This document shows positions 1 to 7,560 of a DNA stretch of 38,892 bases, piece after piece; positions within the stretch are counted from its first letter, which is position 1, and each line of letters opens with the position of its first letter. The notes beneath the pieces are model-generated. The model was not told the origin of the DNA. It saw only the letters and a program-made list of their open reading frames with translations, and ran no database searches. The translations under genes were made by a program, and so were the position numbers. The DNA is from an uncultured Acidimicrobiaceae bacterium (GTDB lineage: Bacteria; Actinomycetota; Acidimicrobiia; Acidimicrobiales; RAAP-2). The stretch lies in NCBI GenBank assembly GCA_903849265.1, contig CAININ010000038.1, positions 1 to 38,892 of the forward strand, given 5' to 3'.

Positions 1-1
1 G

Positions 2-301
2 ATCAGCTCCAACCCTGACGTCTCCCATCTTCGCGACCGGATCGGGGCCCTCACCCACCGCCGGCTGACTGCAGCACTGGGCCCTGACGTGGACCCCCGG
101 GTGGTCCGCGTGCTCGAGGCTTCCTACTCGGGGGCGCTGCTCACGGCTGGCACCGGCCACCGGTCGTTCCTCGACATCCCTGCCTTTGTGGCTGACGCCG
201 CAGCCATGCTCACCGCTGGGGCACGTGCCACTGCCACGTCCGACGACACGACCTATGCCACGTCCGCCGCCACTACCACCAGGAAGGGCGCACGCCGATG
301 A
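2..301 (+). CDS. TetR-family regulator, C-terminal part (cut by window edge)
   Basis: An open frame runs from the left edge to a TGA at 299-301. The roughly 99 visible residues are a helix-rich segment with a pattern typical of TetR ligand-binding C-terminal domains (LTHRRLTAALG, VVRVLEASYSGALL, then an Ala-rich tail). The N-terminal helix-turn-helix lies outside the window, so the assignment rests on the C-terminal pattern and on context. Its stop overlaps the ATG of the next gene by four bases (ATGA), so it is translationally coupled to the P450 operon and is the obvious candidate regulator of it. In M. tuberculosis the gene in the same position, Rv0767c, is to my recollection also TetR-like. 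The last 30 residues are low-complexity Thr/Ala. Confidence 0.65.
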   Translation: MSSNPDVSHLRDRIGALTHRRLTAALGPDVDPRVVRVLEASYSGALLTAGTGHRSFLDIPAFVADAAAMLTAGARATATSDDTTYATSAATTTRKGARR

Positions 302-1503
302 CCACGACCGAGGTGCGGGGTCCCGTCACCTACAACCCGTACGAGTACGACATGCACGAGGACCCGTACCCGACCTACGCCCGCCTGCGGGCCGAGGCGC
401 CGGTCTATCGAAGTGACGAGTTCGACTTCTGGGCTCTGTCCCGCCACGAGGACGTGCTTGCCGCATTCCGCAACGTCGACAGCTTCTCCAATGCGTTCGG
501 CGTGTCGCTCGACCCGAGCGCCTTCGGTCCTGAGGCCCACCGGACCATGTCGTTCCTGGCCCTCGACCCGCCCAAGCACACCCGGATGCGCTCGCTCGTC
601 GGCAAGGGCTTCACCCCGACCAAGGTCAACGCCATGGAGGAGCGGATCCGAGAGATCACCCTGCAGCACCTCGAGCCCGCCCTCGAGCGGGGCACCTTCG
701 ACTTCATCGAGGACTTCGCCGGCAAGGTGCCGATGGACGTGATCTCCGAACTCATGGGCGTGCCGGTCGCTGACCGGGCCGAACTGCGTCGCCTGGCCGA
801 CCTGGTCCTGCACCGCGACGACGGCGTCTACGACGTGCCGCCCGAGGGGATGGCCGCCGCCCTGGACCTGGTCGTCTACTACCAGGCCATGGTCGATGAC
901 CGCCGCAAGGCACGCACCGATGACCTGACCTCGGCCCTGCTCGACGCCGAGATCGACGGCGACCGCCTCACCGACGAGGAGATCGTCGCCTTTCTCTTCC
1001 TGATGGTGGTGGCCGGCAACGAGACGACCACCAAGCTGCTGGGCAACGCCTGGTACTGGGGATGGCGCAACCCCGATGAGATGGCCAAGCCCTTTGCCGA
1101 CGCCAGCCGCGTGCCCGACTGGGTGGAGGAGACCCTCCGCTACGACACTTCGAGCCAGATGCTCCTGCGAGTCCTTCGCCGTCCCATCGAACTGCACGGG
1201 ACCACCATCGCCGAGGGCCAGCGCGTGCTCCTGCTTGTCGGATCGGCCAACCGGGACGAATCGATCTTTCCTGATCCAGAGCGTTACGACCTCGACCGCG
1301 ACACCACCAAGCTAGTGAGCTTCGGCAGCGGCCGGCACTTCTGCATGGGTGCCCCCTTGGCCCGCATGGAGGCCCGGATCGCCCTGTCCGAACTGGTCGC
1401 CCGGGTGGGCTCCTACGACGTCGATGCCGCTGGCATCGAACGGGTCCATTCGATCAACGTGCGAGGGCTCGCCGCTCTGCCGACCACGGTGGTGATGCGC
1501 TGA
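298..1503 (+). CDS. Cytochrome P450, CYP123-like
   Basis: A soluble bacterial class I P450 of 401 aa. Visible landmarks are the I-helix oxygen-activation motif AGNETT (239-244), the K-helix ExxR (E278-R281) and the heme loop FGSGRHFCMG (342-351) with the axial thiolate Cys349. The overall sequence closely resembles what I remember of M. tuberculosis CYP123 (Rv0766c), including the HEDPYP N-terminus and the WVEETLRYDTSSQ stretch around ExxR. The ATG at 298 overlaps the TetR stop, and its TGA shares one base with the next start. Electrons probably come from the ferredoxin encoded at the end of this operon. The substrate is unknown, but co-transcription with CYP51 suggests a sterol or related lipid. 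Confidence 0.93.
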   Translation: MTTTEVRGPVTYNPYEYDMHEDPYPTYARLRAEAPVYRSDEFDFWALSRHEDVLAAFRNVDSFSNAFGVSLDPSAFGPEAHRTMSFLALDPPKHTRMRSLVGKGFTPTKVNAMEERIREITLQHLEPALERGTFDFIEDFAGKVPMDVISELMGVPVADRAELRRLADLVLHRDDGVYDVPPEGMAAALDLVVYYQAMVDDRRKARTDDLTSALLDAEIDGDRLTDEEIVAFLFLMVVAGNETTTKLLGNAWYWGWRNPDEMAKPFADASRVPDWVEETLRYDTSSQMLLRVLRRPIELHGTTIAEGQRVLLLVGSANRDESIFPDPERYDLDRDTTKLVSFGSGRHFCMGAPLARMEARIALSELVARVGSYDVDAAGIERVHSINVRGLAALPTTVVMR

Positions 1504-2318
1504 TGGCCAAGTTCCCTCCCAACCCGACGCTTCGGCCGGCGATCGTTACTGGCGCCTCGTCCGGTATCGGACGAGCGACCGCAATAGCGTTGGCCGCGCT
1601 GGGCCATCCCGTCGTGCTCGGCGCCCGCAGGGTGTCCGAGTGCGAAGACGCCGCGGCGGCCATCCGGGCCGAGGGCGGCGAAGCCGTGGCCATCCACCTC
1701 GACCTGGCCGACGAGGAGTCGGTCGCTCGATTCGCCGCAGCGGCCGTCGACACCCTTGGTGCCGTCGAGATCGTGGTGTCCAACGCCGCCCAGAACATGG
1801 CCGGAGCGGTGCTCGACACCGATGCCGCCTCGCTCGAAGCCGTACTCGGGGTCAACGTGATCGGCACCCATCATCTCGTCCGCGCCCTGCTGCCTGACAT
1901 GGTGACGCGCCAACGAGGCGATGTGGTTTTCGTCACCTCGGATGTGGCCGAGCGGCCGCGGCCGGCCATGGCTGCCTACGTCACCTCGAAATGGGGGCTC
2001 GAGGGCTACGTGCGGTCGCTGCAGATGGAGCTCGAAGGATCGGGGGTGCGTGCCACCATCCTGCGACCAGGACCCACGCTCACCGGCATGGGCATGGACT
2101 GGGACCCGGACGTCACCGGCCTGGTCATCGAAGAGTGGGAGCGCTGGGGCTTCGCTCGCCACGCCAACTTCATGCGGCCGGCCGGGGTGGCCCAGGCCAT
2201 CTGCGCCGCGGTATCGCTGCCCCGTGGCACTCATGCCACCGTCATCGAACTGCAGCCCGAGGCGCCCATCGCGGCTCCAGCCGACACCGCCGAAACCGAC
2301 CCAGGAGGTGCATCCTGA
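1503..2318 (+). CDS. Short-chain dehydrogenase/reductase (SDR)
   Basis: A classical NAD(P)-dependent SDR of 271 aa. The cofactor motif TGASSGIG is at residues 16-23, an NAA motif (variant of NNAG) at 94-96, Asn118, catalytic Ser146 and the YxxxK pair Tyr159/Lys163. It sits between two P450 genes with single-base TGATG overlaps on both sides, so it must be co-translated with them. It probably oxidises or reduces a hydroxyl/keto group on the P450 substrate or product. The M. tuberculosis gene at the same place (Rv0765c) is also an SDR. The final 25 residues are Pro/Ala-rich and extend beyond the core fold. The exact substrate cannot be read from the sequence. Confidence 0.92.
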   Translation: MAKFPPNPTLRPAIVTGASSGIGRATAIALAALGHPVVLGARRVSECEDAAAAIRAEGGEAVAIHLDLADEESVARFAAAAVDTLGAVEIVVSNAAQNMAGAVLDTDAASLEAVLGVNVIGTHHLVRALLPDMVTRQRGDVVFVTSDVAERPRPAMAAYVTSKWGLEGYVRSLQMELEGSGVRATILRPGPTLTGMGMDWDPDVTGLVIEEWERWGFARHANFMRPAGVAQAICAAVSLPRGTHATVIELQPEAPIAAPADTAETDPGGAS

Positions 2319-3727
2319 TGACCATCGACACCGGACGACGTCTGCCAGCCCGGGTATCGGGCGATGACGGCGGCACCGGCCATTTGGAAGAGCTTCGGGT
2401 CGACCCGATCGGCCTGATGCAACGGGTGCGCGACGAGTGCGGCGACGTCGGGATCTTCCGGCTCGCCGACAAGGACGTGGTGCTGCTCAGCGGGGCCGAG
2501 GCCAACGAACTGTTCTTCCGTTCACCCGAGGAACAGCTCGACCAGGCCGAGGCCTATCCGTTCATGACCCCGGTCTTCGGAGAGGGAGTGGTGTTCGACG
2601 CGCCGCCAGAGCGCCGGCGCGAGATGCTCCACAACCAAGCGTTGCGGGACAAATTCATGCGGGGCCACGCCGCCACCATTGCCGCCGAAGTCGAGGCCAT
2701 GGTGGCCGACTGGGACGACGAGGGAGAGATCGACCTGCTCGACTGGTTCGCCGAACTCACCATCTACACGTCCTCGGCCTGCCTCATCGGCAAGCGGTTC
2801 CGCGACGAACTCGATCAGCGGTTCGGTCAGCTCTACCACGACCTCGAAAAAGGCACCGATGCCATCGCCTACGTCGACCCGTATGCCGACATAGAGAGCT
2901 TCCACAAGCGCGACGCTGCCCGGGTGGGCCTGGTCGAACTTGTCCAGGCCATCATGGAGCGCCGTGCGCTCGAGCCCGCACCGGCTGATGACGACCGGGA
3001 CCTGCTCGACGTGCTGATGTCGATCAAGAACCCCGACGGCACCGACCGGTTCGTGGCCGACGAAGTCACCGGCATGTTCATCTCCATGATGTTCGCCGGG
3101 CACCACACCACGTCGGGCACTGCCGCGTGGACCTTGATCGAGCTGCTCCGCAACGAGGGGGAGATGGCGATCGTCGACGCTGAGCTAGCCGAGCTCTATG
3201 CCGGGGGTGCCGAGGTCAGTTACCAGGCATTGCGTGAGATGCCCAGGGTCGAGTCCGCCATCAAAGAAGCACTCCGTCTCCACCCTCCGCTCATCCTCCT
3301 GTTACGGGTGGCCAAAGAGGACCTCGAGTGCGAGGGCTACACGATCGAGGCAGGCCAGATGGTCGGGGCCAGCCCGTCGGTCTCCAACCGGATCGCCTCG
3401 GACTTTCCCGACCCGGATGCCTTCCGGCCGGCCCGCTACCTCGAGCCGTTGGAAGAAGACCGGACCAACCCGTGGACGTGGATCCCCTTCGGTGCCGGAC
3501 GGCATCGGTGCGTCGGCCAGGCCTTCGCCATGATGCAGCTGAAGGCCATCTTCAGCGTGCTCCTGCTCGACTGGGAGTTCGAGCTGGCCCAACCGGCGGA
3601 CACCTACCAAAATGACCACTCCAAGATGGTCGTGCAGCTCGCCCAGCCCTGCACCGTCCGCTACCGCCGCCGGGCCGTTGCCCGCAGCGCGCAGGGTTCA
3701 GGTACCTCTGCGGCGGACGGTGACTGA
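2318..3727 (+). CDS. cyp51: Sterol 14-alpha-demethylase, CYP51
   Basis: A 469-aa P450 with CYP51 family signatures: the B'-helix/BC-loop pattern YPFMTPVFGEGVVFD (80-94), an I-helix AGHHTT (260-265) with the CYP51-typical His-Thr pair, ExxR E317-R320, WTWIPFGAGRHRC with heme ligand Cys398, and a C-terminal NDHSKMVVQLAQP block. These match my recollection of M. tuberculosis CYP51 (Rv0764c) almost word for word. CYP51 removes the 14-alpha-methyl group of lanosterol-type sterols in three oxidative steps. I chose the ATG at 2318 because it overlaps the SDR stop by one base and has GGAGGT at 2304-2309. The C-terminal ~17 residues (Ala/Gly/Ser-rich) are an extension. Whether the host makes or only modifies sterols is not shown here. 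Confidence 0.96.
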   Translation: MTIDTGRRLPARVSGDDGGTGHLEELRVDPIGLMQRVRDECGDVGIFRLADKDVVLLSGAEANELFFRSPEEQLDQAEAYPFMTPVFGEGVVFDAPPERRREMLHNQALRDKFMRGHAATIAAEVEAMVADWDDEGEIDLLDWFAELTIYTSSACLIGKRFRDELDQRFGQLYHDLEKGTDAIAYVDPYADIESFHKRDAARVGLVELVQAIMERRALEPAPADDDRDLLDVLMSIKNPDGTDRFVADEVTGMFISMMFAGHHTTSGTAAWTLIELLRNEGEMAIVDAELAELYAGGAEVSYQALREMPRVESAIKEALRLHPPLILLLRVAKEDLECEGYTIEAGQMVGASPSVSNRIASDFPDPDAFRPARYLEPLEEDRTNPWTWIPFGAGRHRCVGQAFAMMQLKAIFSVLLLDWEFELAQPADTYQNDHSKMVVQLAQPCTVRYRRRAVARSAQGSGTSAADGD

Positions 3728-3921
3728 TGCGGATCGCGGTCGACCCTGACCTCTGCCAGGGGCACGGTGTGTGCGAGTCCGAGGCCCCGGATGTATTTGC
3801 CGTGGGCAAGGACCACATGGTCGTGGTCCTCCACCCGGACCCGCCAGCGTCCCAGCGTCCCGCCGTCGAGGCCGCCGTCCGCTTCTGCCCCACCCATGCC
3901 CTTTCGTTCGTCGATGACTGA
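3727..3921 (+). CDS. 3Fe-4S ferredoxin, P450 redox partner
   Basis: A 64-aa ferredoxin starting on the base shared with the cyp51 stop. The cluster ligands are Cys10, Cys16 and Cys54 in the arrangement CxxHxxC...CP. His13 replaces the second cysteine of the four-Cys motif, which is the hallmark of the single 3Fe-4S ferredoxins that serve actinobacterial P450s (M. tuberculosis Rv0763c is the positional counterpart). It should pass electrons from a ferredoxin reductase, not encoded in this window, to CYP51 and probably also to the CYP123-like enzyme. It closes the overlapped part of the operon. Confidence 0.94.
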   Translation: MRIAVDPDLCQGHGVCESEAPDVFAVGKDHMVVVLHPDPPASQRPAVEAAVRFCPTHALSFVDD

Positions 3922-4019
3922 TGCAGCGCCGGGGCACCTTGCCGGCTGTCTGACTAACCACATCTCCGACCCGACCTGATCACCTATCCACACCCGTTCC
4001 ATCGACAAGGAGTTGCCCC

Positions 4020-4604
4020 GTGCCGTCGTATCCCCGCAGTGAGCTCGAAGAGACGATGCAGCGTTGGCTGGACCTGAACCACAAGTGCGAAGAGGAGCTC
4101 AACTGGCTTCCCCTGGCCGAGATGTTCACCGAGGACGCCACCTACGGCTGGAACGTCGGCCCCAACGACGAGTTCATGGCCGTCGGCCGTGACGAGATCC
4201 GAGAGCTGGCCGTCGGCCTGGAGATGCAGGGGCTGGGTGGATGGAGCTACCCGTATCAGCGCATCCTCATCGACGAGGTCCAAGGCGAGATCCTCGGCCT
4301 GTGGAAGCAGGTTGCTGATGCCACCCGTTCCGACGGCAGCAACTACGAGATCGCCGGACTCGGCGGCAGCTGGTTCCGCTACGGCGGCAACCATCAGTGG
4401 AGTTGGCAGCGCGACTTCTTCGATGTCGGAAACGCCACCCACACCTACATCGAGATGATCCACCACGCCGCCCTCAGCCCGGGTATGAAGGACCGCATCG
4501 AGCGGATGGGGTCGTCCGGCCGGCTGCCCGGCCACTACCCGGTAGGCAAGGCCCCAGTCGGCCTGTGGGACGGTGTCGAGCCGACAGTGCTCGGGGGGTC
4601 GTAG
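4020..4604 (+). CDS. NTF2/SnoaL-like protein
   Basis: A 194-aa protein starting with GTG, preceded by AAGGAG at 4007-4012. The first ~130 residues follow the cone-shaped NTF2/SnoaL pattern: an N-terminal helix, LAEMFTEDATYGWN, a GRDEIREL helix, then beta-strands rich in Trp and Tyr. Many such proteins are small-molecule isomerases, cyclases or dehydratases, and a KSI-like member (Rv0760c) lies close to the mycobacterial cyp51 genes. The gene lies 98 bases after the ferredoxin gene on the same strand, so it may be part of the operon or have its own promoter. The ~60-residue C-terminal extension is longer than a minimal NTF2 domain. Enzymatic activity is not demonstrated by any motif I can name. 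Confidence 0.75.
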   Translation: MPSYPRSELEETMQRWLDLNHKCEEELNWLPLAEMFTEDATYGWNVGPNDEFMAVGRDEIRELAVGLEMQGLGGWSYPYQRILIDEVQGEILGLWKQVADATRSDGSNYEIAGLGGSWFRYGGNHQWSWQRDFFDVGNATHTYIEMIHHAALSPGMKDRIERMGSSGRLPGHYPVGKAPVGLWDGVEPTVLGGS

Positions 4605-4658
4605 TTCGCGAGCCCTTCACCCGTGCCGCCACCGGCGCAATGGCTCCGTCGTGCTTCG

Positions 4659-5081
4659 CTACGCGTCGGGGTGGGTGACAGGCCGCAAGTCGAGCCCCTC
4701 GATGTCGCCGAAGTCAGCTGGATTACACGTGAAGAGCGGAAGGTCGTTGGCAATGGCAACTGCGGCGATCATGGCGTCGAATGCCCGTGCCTGGGGTTTG
4801 CGGCCGGCTGCGCGCAATGCGGATGCCACCCGCCCGAACGCGCGAGCGGATGCTGCATCGAACACGAGGGGATCGAAGTCCGCTTCTGCCTGCTGGAGGC
4901 GCATCTGCCTCAGCGCGCGCTCCGTCGGATCCTCGGTGACCAACGGACCGACGCTCAGTTCTGCGAGAGTGATTGCCGTGATCATGGGCTCGCTGGGGAG
5001 CGAGGTCGGGTCAGCGATCCGTTCGAACAAGATGATGGTGTTGGTGTCGACGATGCCTCTTGCCACTTCCGTGCCATCCAT
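4659..5081 (-). CDS. vapC: VapC-family PIN-domain toxin
   Basis: A 140-aa PIN-domain ribonuclease. The acidic metal-binding residues are visible as Asp12 (GIVDTNT), Glu41 (TLAEL), Asp102 (FDAMIAAVA) and Asp123 (NPADF). VapC toxins cleave tRNA or rRNA in the absence of their antitoxin. I placed the start at the ATG 5081-5079, which shares one base with the antitoxin stop (TGATG), rather than at the upstream in-frame start, because that extension lies inside the antitoxin gene and is low-complexity. It forms a two-gene operon with vapB and is convergent with the NTF2-like gene. Confidence 0.92.
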   Translation of the reverse strand: MDGTEVARGIVDTNTIILFERIADPTSLPSEPMITAITLAELSVGPLVTEDPTERALRQMRLQQAEADFDPLVFDAASARAFGRVASALRAAGRKPQARAFDAMIAAVAIANDLPLFTCNPADFGDIEGLDLRPVTHPDA

Positions 5082-5317
5082 CAGATCGTCTGGTCGACTA
5101 CGGCATCGATGTCGCGACGAAGCGCTGCGGGATCCATCGGAGGGAGTGCCGACCACCGAAGCAACAATGCTGCTCGAGACAGCGGCGGGCGCTTCAGGGG
5201 CTGCAGCTCTGCCACAGGCCTCCCGTCCCTGGTCACAGTGAGGTGCTCGCCGAGCGCGACACGATCAACGGCGTCGCCACCATGGTTGCGGAGCTCACGG
5301 ATCGAGATTTCAGACAT
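5081..5317 (-). CDS. vapB: VapB antitoxin, Phd/YefM-type
   Basis: A 78-aa antitoxin. The N-terminal ~40 residues carry the Phd/YefM DNA-binding fold (SIRELRNHGGDAVDRVALGE, then LTVTRDGRPVAELQP). The C-terminal half is the less structured toxin-neutralising part. Such antitoxins repress their own promoter as dimers, with toxin as corepressor. A perfect palindrome begins 8 bases upstream of the ATG (5325-5344), which fits autoregulation. The gene precedes and is coupled to vapC. Confidence 0.92.
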   Translation of the reverse strand: MSEISIRELRNHGGDAVDRVALGEHLTVTRDGRPVAELQPLKRPPLSRAALLLRWSALPPMDPAALRRDIDAVVDQTI

Positions 5318-5324
5318 GGCGTGA

Positions 5325-5344
5325 GTGTATCACCCGTGATACAC
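5325..5344. promoter_or_regulatory. Perfect palindrome, probable VapB/VapBC operator
   Basis: GTGTATCAC and its exact reverse complement GTGATACAC are separated by CC. The site is in the 91-base divergent region between vapB and the thioesterase gene, 8 bases from the vapB start codon. Position and symmetry suggest autoregulatory binding. It might also affect the divergent thioesterase promoter. Confidence 0.72.
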
Positions 5345-5408
5345 CGAGCACGGGTCGTGATTCCGCGTTCATCTCTCGGGTCGGTAGTGTCACCGCCGTG
5401 ATCACACA

Positions 5409-6215
5409 GTGACGACCGGCCAGTTCGCATCGGCCACCTTGGTCGACCGCCAAGACGAGACATCGTGGCGGTCCACCATCGAACCAGGCTGGGACATCGC
5501 CGGCAATGCCAACGGGGGCTATCTCCTAGCCATCGCCGTGCGGGCCCTGCTGGGCGCCACTGGTCGCCCGGATCCGGTGACCGTGACCGCCCACTTCCTC
5601 AACCCGGGCAAGCCCGGCCCGGTGGAGATCGATACCGAAGTCATCAAGGAGGGCCGGAGGTTCGCCAACGCATCGGCCGTCGTCCGCAGCGATGGCCGAC
5701 CCCTTCTGTCGGTGCTCGGCACCGTGGGCGACCTCAGTGAGGCCGGCGATGACCTGCTGGTCGATGGCGCACCCCCCGAGCTTCCCTCGCCGGAGCGGTG
5801 CGTGTTCATCGAGGCGACCGATACATTTCCGCCCCCGTTCATGGGCAAGGTCGAACTCTTCGTCCACCCCGACGACATGGGGTTCGCCGGCCACATCAAG
5901 AGCGGGATCCCCCGGGTCACCGGATGGTTCCGGCTCCCCGGCGACGAGCCCGTCGACACGGTGGGGTTGTTGTGCGCCCTCGACGCCTTTCCTCCCACGA
6001 TCTTCAACGCCGACCTGCCGGTGGCATGGACCCCCACGGTCGAGCTGACCACGCACATCCGGGCTCGCCCGGCCCCCGGGTGGCTGCGGTGCCGATTCAC
6101 CACCCGGTTCATCACCGGTGGGTTCTTGGAGGAGGACGGCGAGGTCTGGGACAGCACCGACCGGCTGGTGGCTCAGTCACGCCAGCTCGCCCTGGTCCCC
6201 CGCGCTCACTCCTGA
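5409..6215 (+). CDS. Acyl-CoA thioesterase-like protein (double hotdog)
   Basis: A 268-aa protein of the actinobacterial TesB-like/4HBT_3 thioesterase family. Recognisable stretches are GNANGGYLLAIAVRAL, HFLNPGKPGPVEIDTEV, KEGRRFANASAVV and the second hotdog with DAFPPTIFNADLPVAWTPT. Members hydrolyse fatty acyl-CoA thioesters in the cytosol; the substrate length cannot be told. The start is the GTG at 5409, since an upstream GTG at 5398 runs straight into a stop. It is transcribed divergently from vapBC and stands alone. Confidence 0.85.
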   Translation: MTTGQFASATLVDRQDETSWRSTIEPGWDIAGNANGGYLLAIAVRALLGATGRPDPVTVTAHFLNPGKPGPVEIDTEVIKEGRRFANASAVVRSDGRPLLSVLGTVGDLSEAGDDLLVDGAPPELPSPERCVFIEATDTFPPPFMGKVELFVHPDDMGFAGHIKSGIPRVTGWFRLPGDEPVDTVGLLCALDAFPPTIFNADLPVAWTPTVELTTHIRARPAPGWLRCRFTTRFITGGFLEEDGEVWDSTDRLVAQSRQLALVPRAHS

Positions 6216-6260
6216 CTCCAGGGTCCTGACCCGATTGAGAACAAGCCCGCCCTCCGCTGG

Positions 6261-6713
6261 TCAAGGGACCCGGACCACGACCTGCCACGTGGACTCTGTA
6301 GAGGCGCACAACATGGCCTCGCCGCACGAGGTCCGTTGCGCCGCCACTGTCGTGGTGCCGTGGCCGGCGGCCACGAACTCCATCGTCACCGTTCCGCAGC
6401 CTTGCCCTCGGACACAGCCGCCGATCTTGGGCACTACCACCGGTCCGGTCGTGGTGCGGAGCACGCCCGACGGCTTCGGCGGGTCGATCGTCCAGTAGGT
6501 GCTGTGGAGCACGACCGTGACCCGGGCTCCCATCCGAACCGCCACCGATGCCCCGTTGTCCGGTTCACTGGCATGAAAGACGACCGCAGGGACCGGCTGT
6601 GGTGTCAGGTTCGTTGTGGGAGCGCCCGTCCCCGTCGACCCACATGCGCCAGCCGCGAGTAGAACGAGCACGAAACAGGCCGCAGGGATCCGACGTAGGT
6701 CCATACCCGACAT
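6261..6713 (-). CDS. Small secreted lipoprotein, chagasin-like beta fold
   Basis: A 150-aa protein with an N-terminal Arg pair, a hydrophobic stretch (FVLVLLAAGAC) and a cysteine in a lipobox-like setting (AGAC, Ala rather than Leu at -3). The mature part has a Ser/Thr/Pro linker and a beta-rich domain. This carries NGASVAVRMGARVTVVLHST, a Cys pair in GGCVRGQGC and another pair around SCGEAMLC, which probably form disulfides. The layout resembles actinobacterial secreted proteins with a chagasin/I42 protease-inhibitor-like or Ig-like fold; inhibition is speculation. The ATG at 6713 was chosen (ATG 6704 is the alternative). The much longer upstream reading frame overlaps the DUF427 gene and lacks coding character. 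Confidence 0.72.
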   Translation of the reverse strand: MSGMDLRRIPAACFVLVLLAAGACGSTGTGAPTTNLTPQPVPAVVFHASEPDNGASVAVRMGARVTVVLHSTYWTIDPPKPSGVLRTTTGPVVVPKIGGCVRGQGCGTVTMEFVAAGHGTTTVAAQRTSCGEAMLCASTESTWQVVVRVP

Positions 6714-6765
6714 GATCCCATCCGGCGGCCGGCATCGTCCGGCAGCCGTTCCCAACTGTCCAGCC

Positions 6766-6815
6766 GGTCCGGGCCGTGCGATCGGTGCGGGCCGTCCGAT
6801 CGGTCCGGGCTGTCC
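6766..6815. repeat. 18-bp tandem repeat, 2.8 units, in a divergent promoter region
   Basis: Units at 6766-6783, 6784-6801 and 6802-6815 share the pattern GGTSCGGGCCGTSCGATC with one to two differences. They lie between the divergent lipoprotein and DUF427 genes, just upstream of the latter's ribosome-binding site. Confidence 0.7.
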
Positions 6816-6833
6816 CCACGGCATGCTGGAGAC

Positions 6834-7346
6834 ATGCGCGCCATCCCCCGTCCTGGTCCCGGTGACGTCCTGCGTGTTCCTGGCAAGGAGTCCGTCTGGG
6901 ACTATCCCCGTCCGCCTCGCCTCGAGCCGGTCGCCCGCAGGGTCCGAATCGTGCTCGGCGGTGCGACGATCGCCGACACCGACGGTGCCTACCGGGTGCT
7001 CGAGACAAGCCATCCGCCCAACTACTACCTGCCGGCCGATGCATTCATCGCCGGTGCGCTCGTGCGCACCCGAGGAGGCTCGTACTGCGAGTGGAAGGGT
7101 GAGGCGCACTACTTCGACGTCGTCTCGGCCGACCGGACCGCCCCGGACGCGGCCTGGGGGTACGACCACCCGACGCCAGAGTTCGCGGCCATCGCCGGAT
7201 ACGTGGCCGTGTACGCCGGGGCAATGGATGCCTGTTTCGTAGGCGAAGAACAGGTGACACCCCAGCCGGGCGGCTTCTACGGCGGTTGGATCACCGATGA
7301 CGTGACCGGGCCCTTCAAGGGAAGTCCGGGAACTGGCGGCTGGTAG
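6834..7346 (+). CDS. DUF427 domain protein
   Basis: A 170-aa protein with one DUF427 domain (about residues 35-135). Typical stretches are RVRIVLGGATIADTDGAYRVLE, HPPNYYLPADAF, GGSYCEWKGEAHYFDV and IAGYVAVYAGAMDACFVGEE. The function of the family is not established. The ATG at 6834 has GGAG six bases upstream. Its last 20 codons lie inside a 175-bp direct repeat whose second copy (8913-9087) carries an orphan duplicate of the same C-terminus. This suggests the gene originally lay directly beside the MDMPI-like gene now at 9046. Confidence 0.9.
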   Translation: MRAIPRPGPGDVLRVPGKESVWDYPRPPRLEPVARRVRIVLGGATIADTDGAYRVLETSHPPNYYLPADAFIAGALVRTRGGSYCEWKGEAHYFDVVSADRTAPDAAWGYDHPTPEFAAIAGYVAVYAGAMDACFVGEEQVTPQPGGFYGGWITDDVTGPFKGSPGTGGW

Positions 7347-7461
7347 TCGAGTCGGAGGGCCAGGCTGCAGTTGTGGTCGATCGCGACCGACCCGCCCCCG
7401 GACGCACGGGTTGTCCACTATGGCGACCTGCTCCGATGCCCCCGACGACGACCTGACCCAT
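7287..7461. repeat. Direct repeat copy A (175 bp)
   Basis: This segment aligns without gaps to 8913-9087 at a constant offset of 1626 bases, with about 14 mismatches (about 92% identity by eye). It covers the last 20 codons of the DUF427 gene, the 73-base spacer and the first 14 codons of an MDMPI-like gene. Together with copy B it brackets the propeller gene. Confidence 0.9.
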
Positions 7462-7509
7462 TTCGTTGGTGCGGGTGCCTGCGCTGACGCAGCGGCTGTG
7501 GCGGCCTAG
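7420..7509 (+). pseudogene. Truncated start of MDMPI-like gene (copy A)
   Basis: Begins ATGGCGACC and reads MATCSDAPDDDLTH, matching the start of the intact gene at 9046. After about 14 codons it diverges into unrelated sequence and stops at TAG 7507-7509. It is a 29-codon remnant created at the junction of the direct repeat and is not expected to be functional. Confidence 0.75.
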
Positions 7510-7532
7510 GTCCGGGCTGACAGCCTGTGCAC

Positions 7533-7551
7533 GGTTCCGTTGGTGGGAACC
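7533..7551 (-). terminator. Weak hairpin downstream of the propeller gene
   Basis: GGTTCC (7533-7538) and GGAACC (7546-7551) pair around a 7-base loop, 10 bases beyond the propeller stop codon. There is no U-tract, so this is only a candidate. Confidence 0.35.
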
Positions 7552-7560
7552 ACCATCACG

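Noticed and set aside
2231-4535. Several long reverse-strand frames under the P450 operon and the NTF2-like gene
   Set aside because: They are shadows typical of high-GC coding DNA; the plus-strand products carry clear catalytic motifs and the reverse frames do not.
6714-7418. Long reverse-strand frame extending the small lipoprotein to 385 residues
   Set aside because: The extension runs opposite the DUF427 gene, is Arg/Gly/Pro-rich without recognisable domains, and would bury the signal peptide in the middle of the protein.
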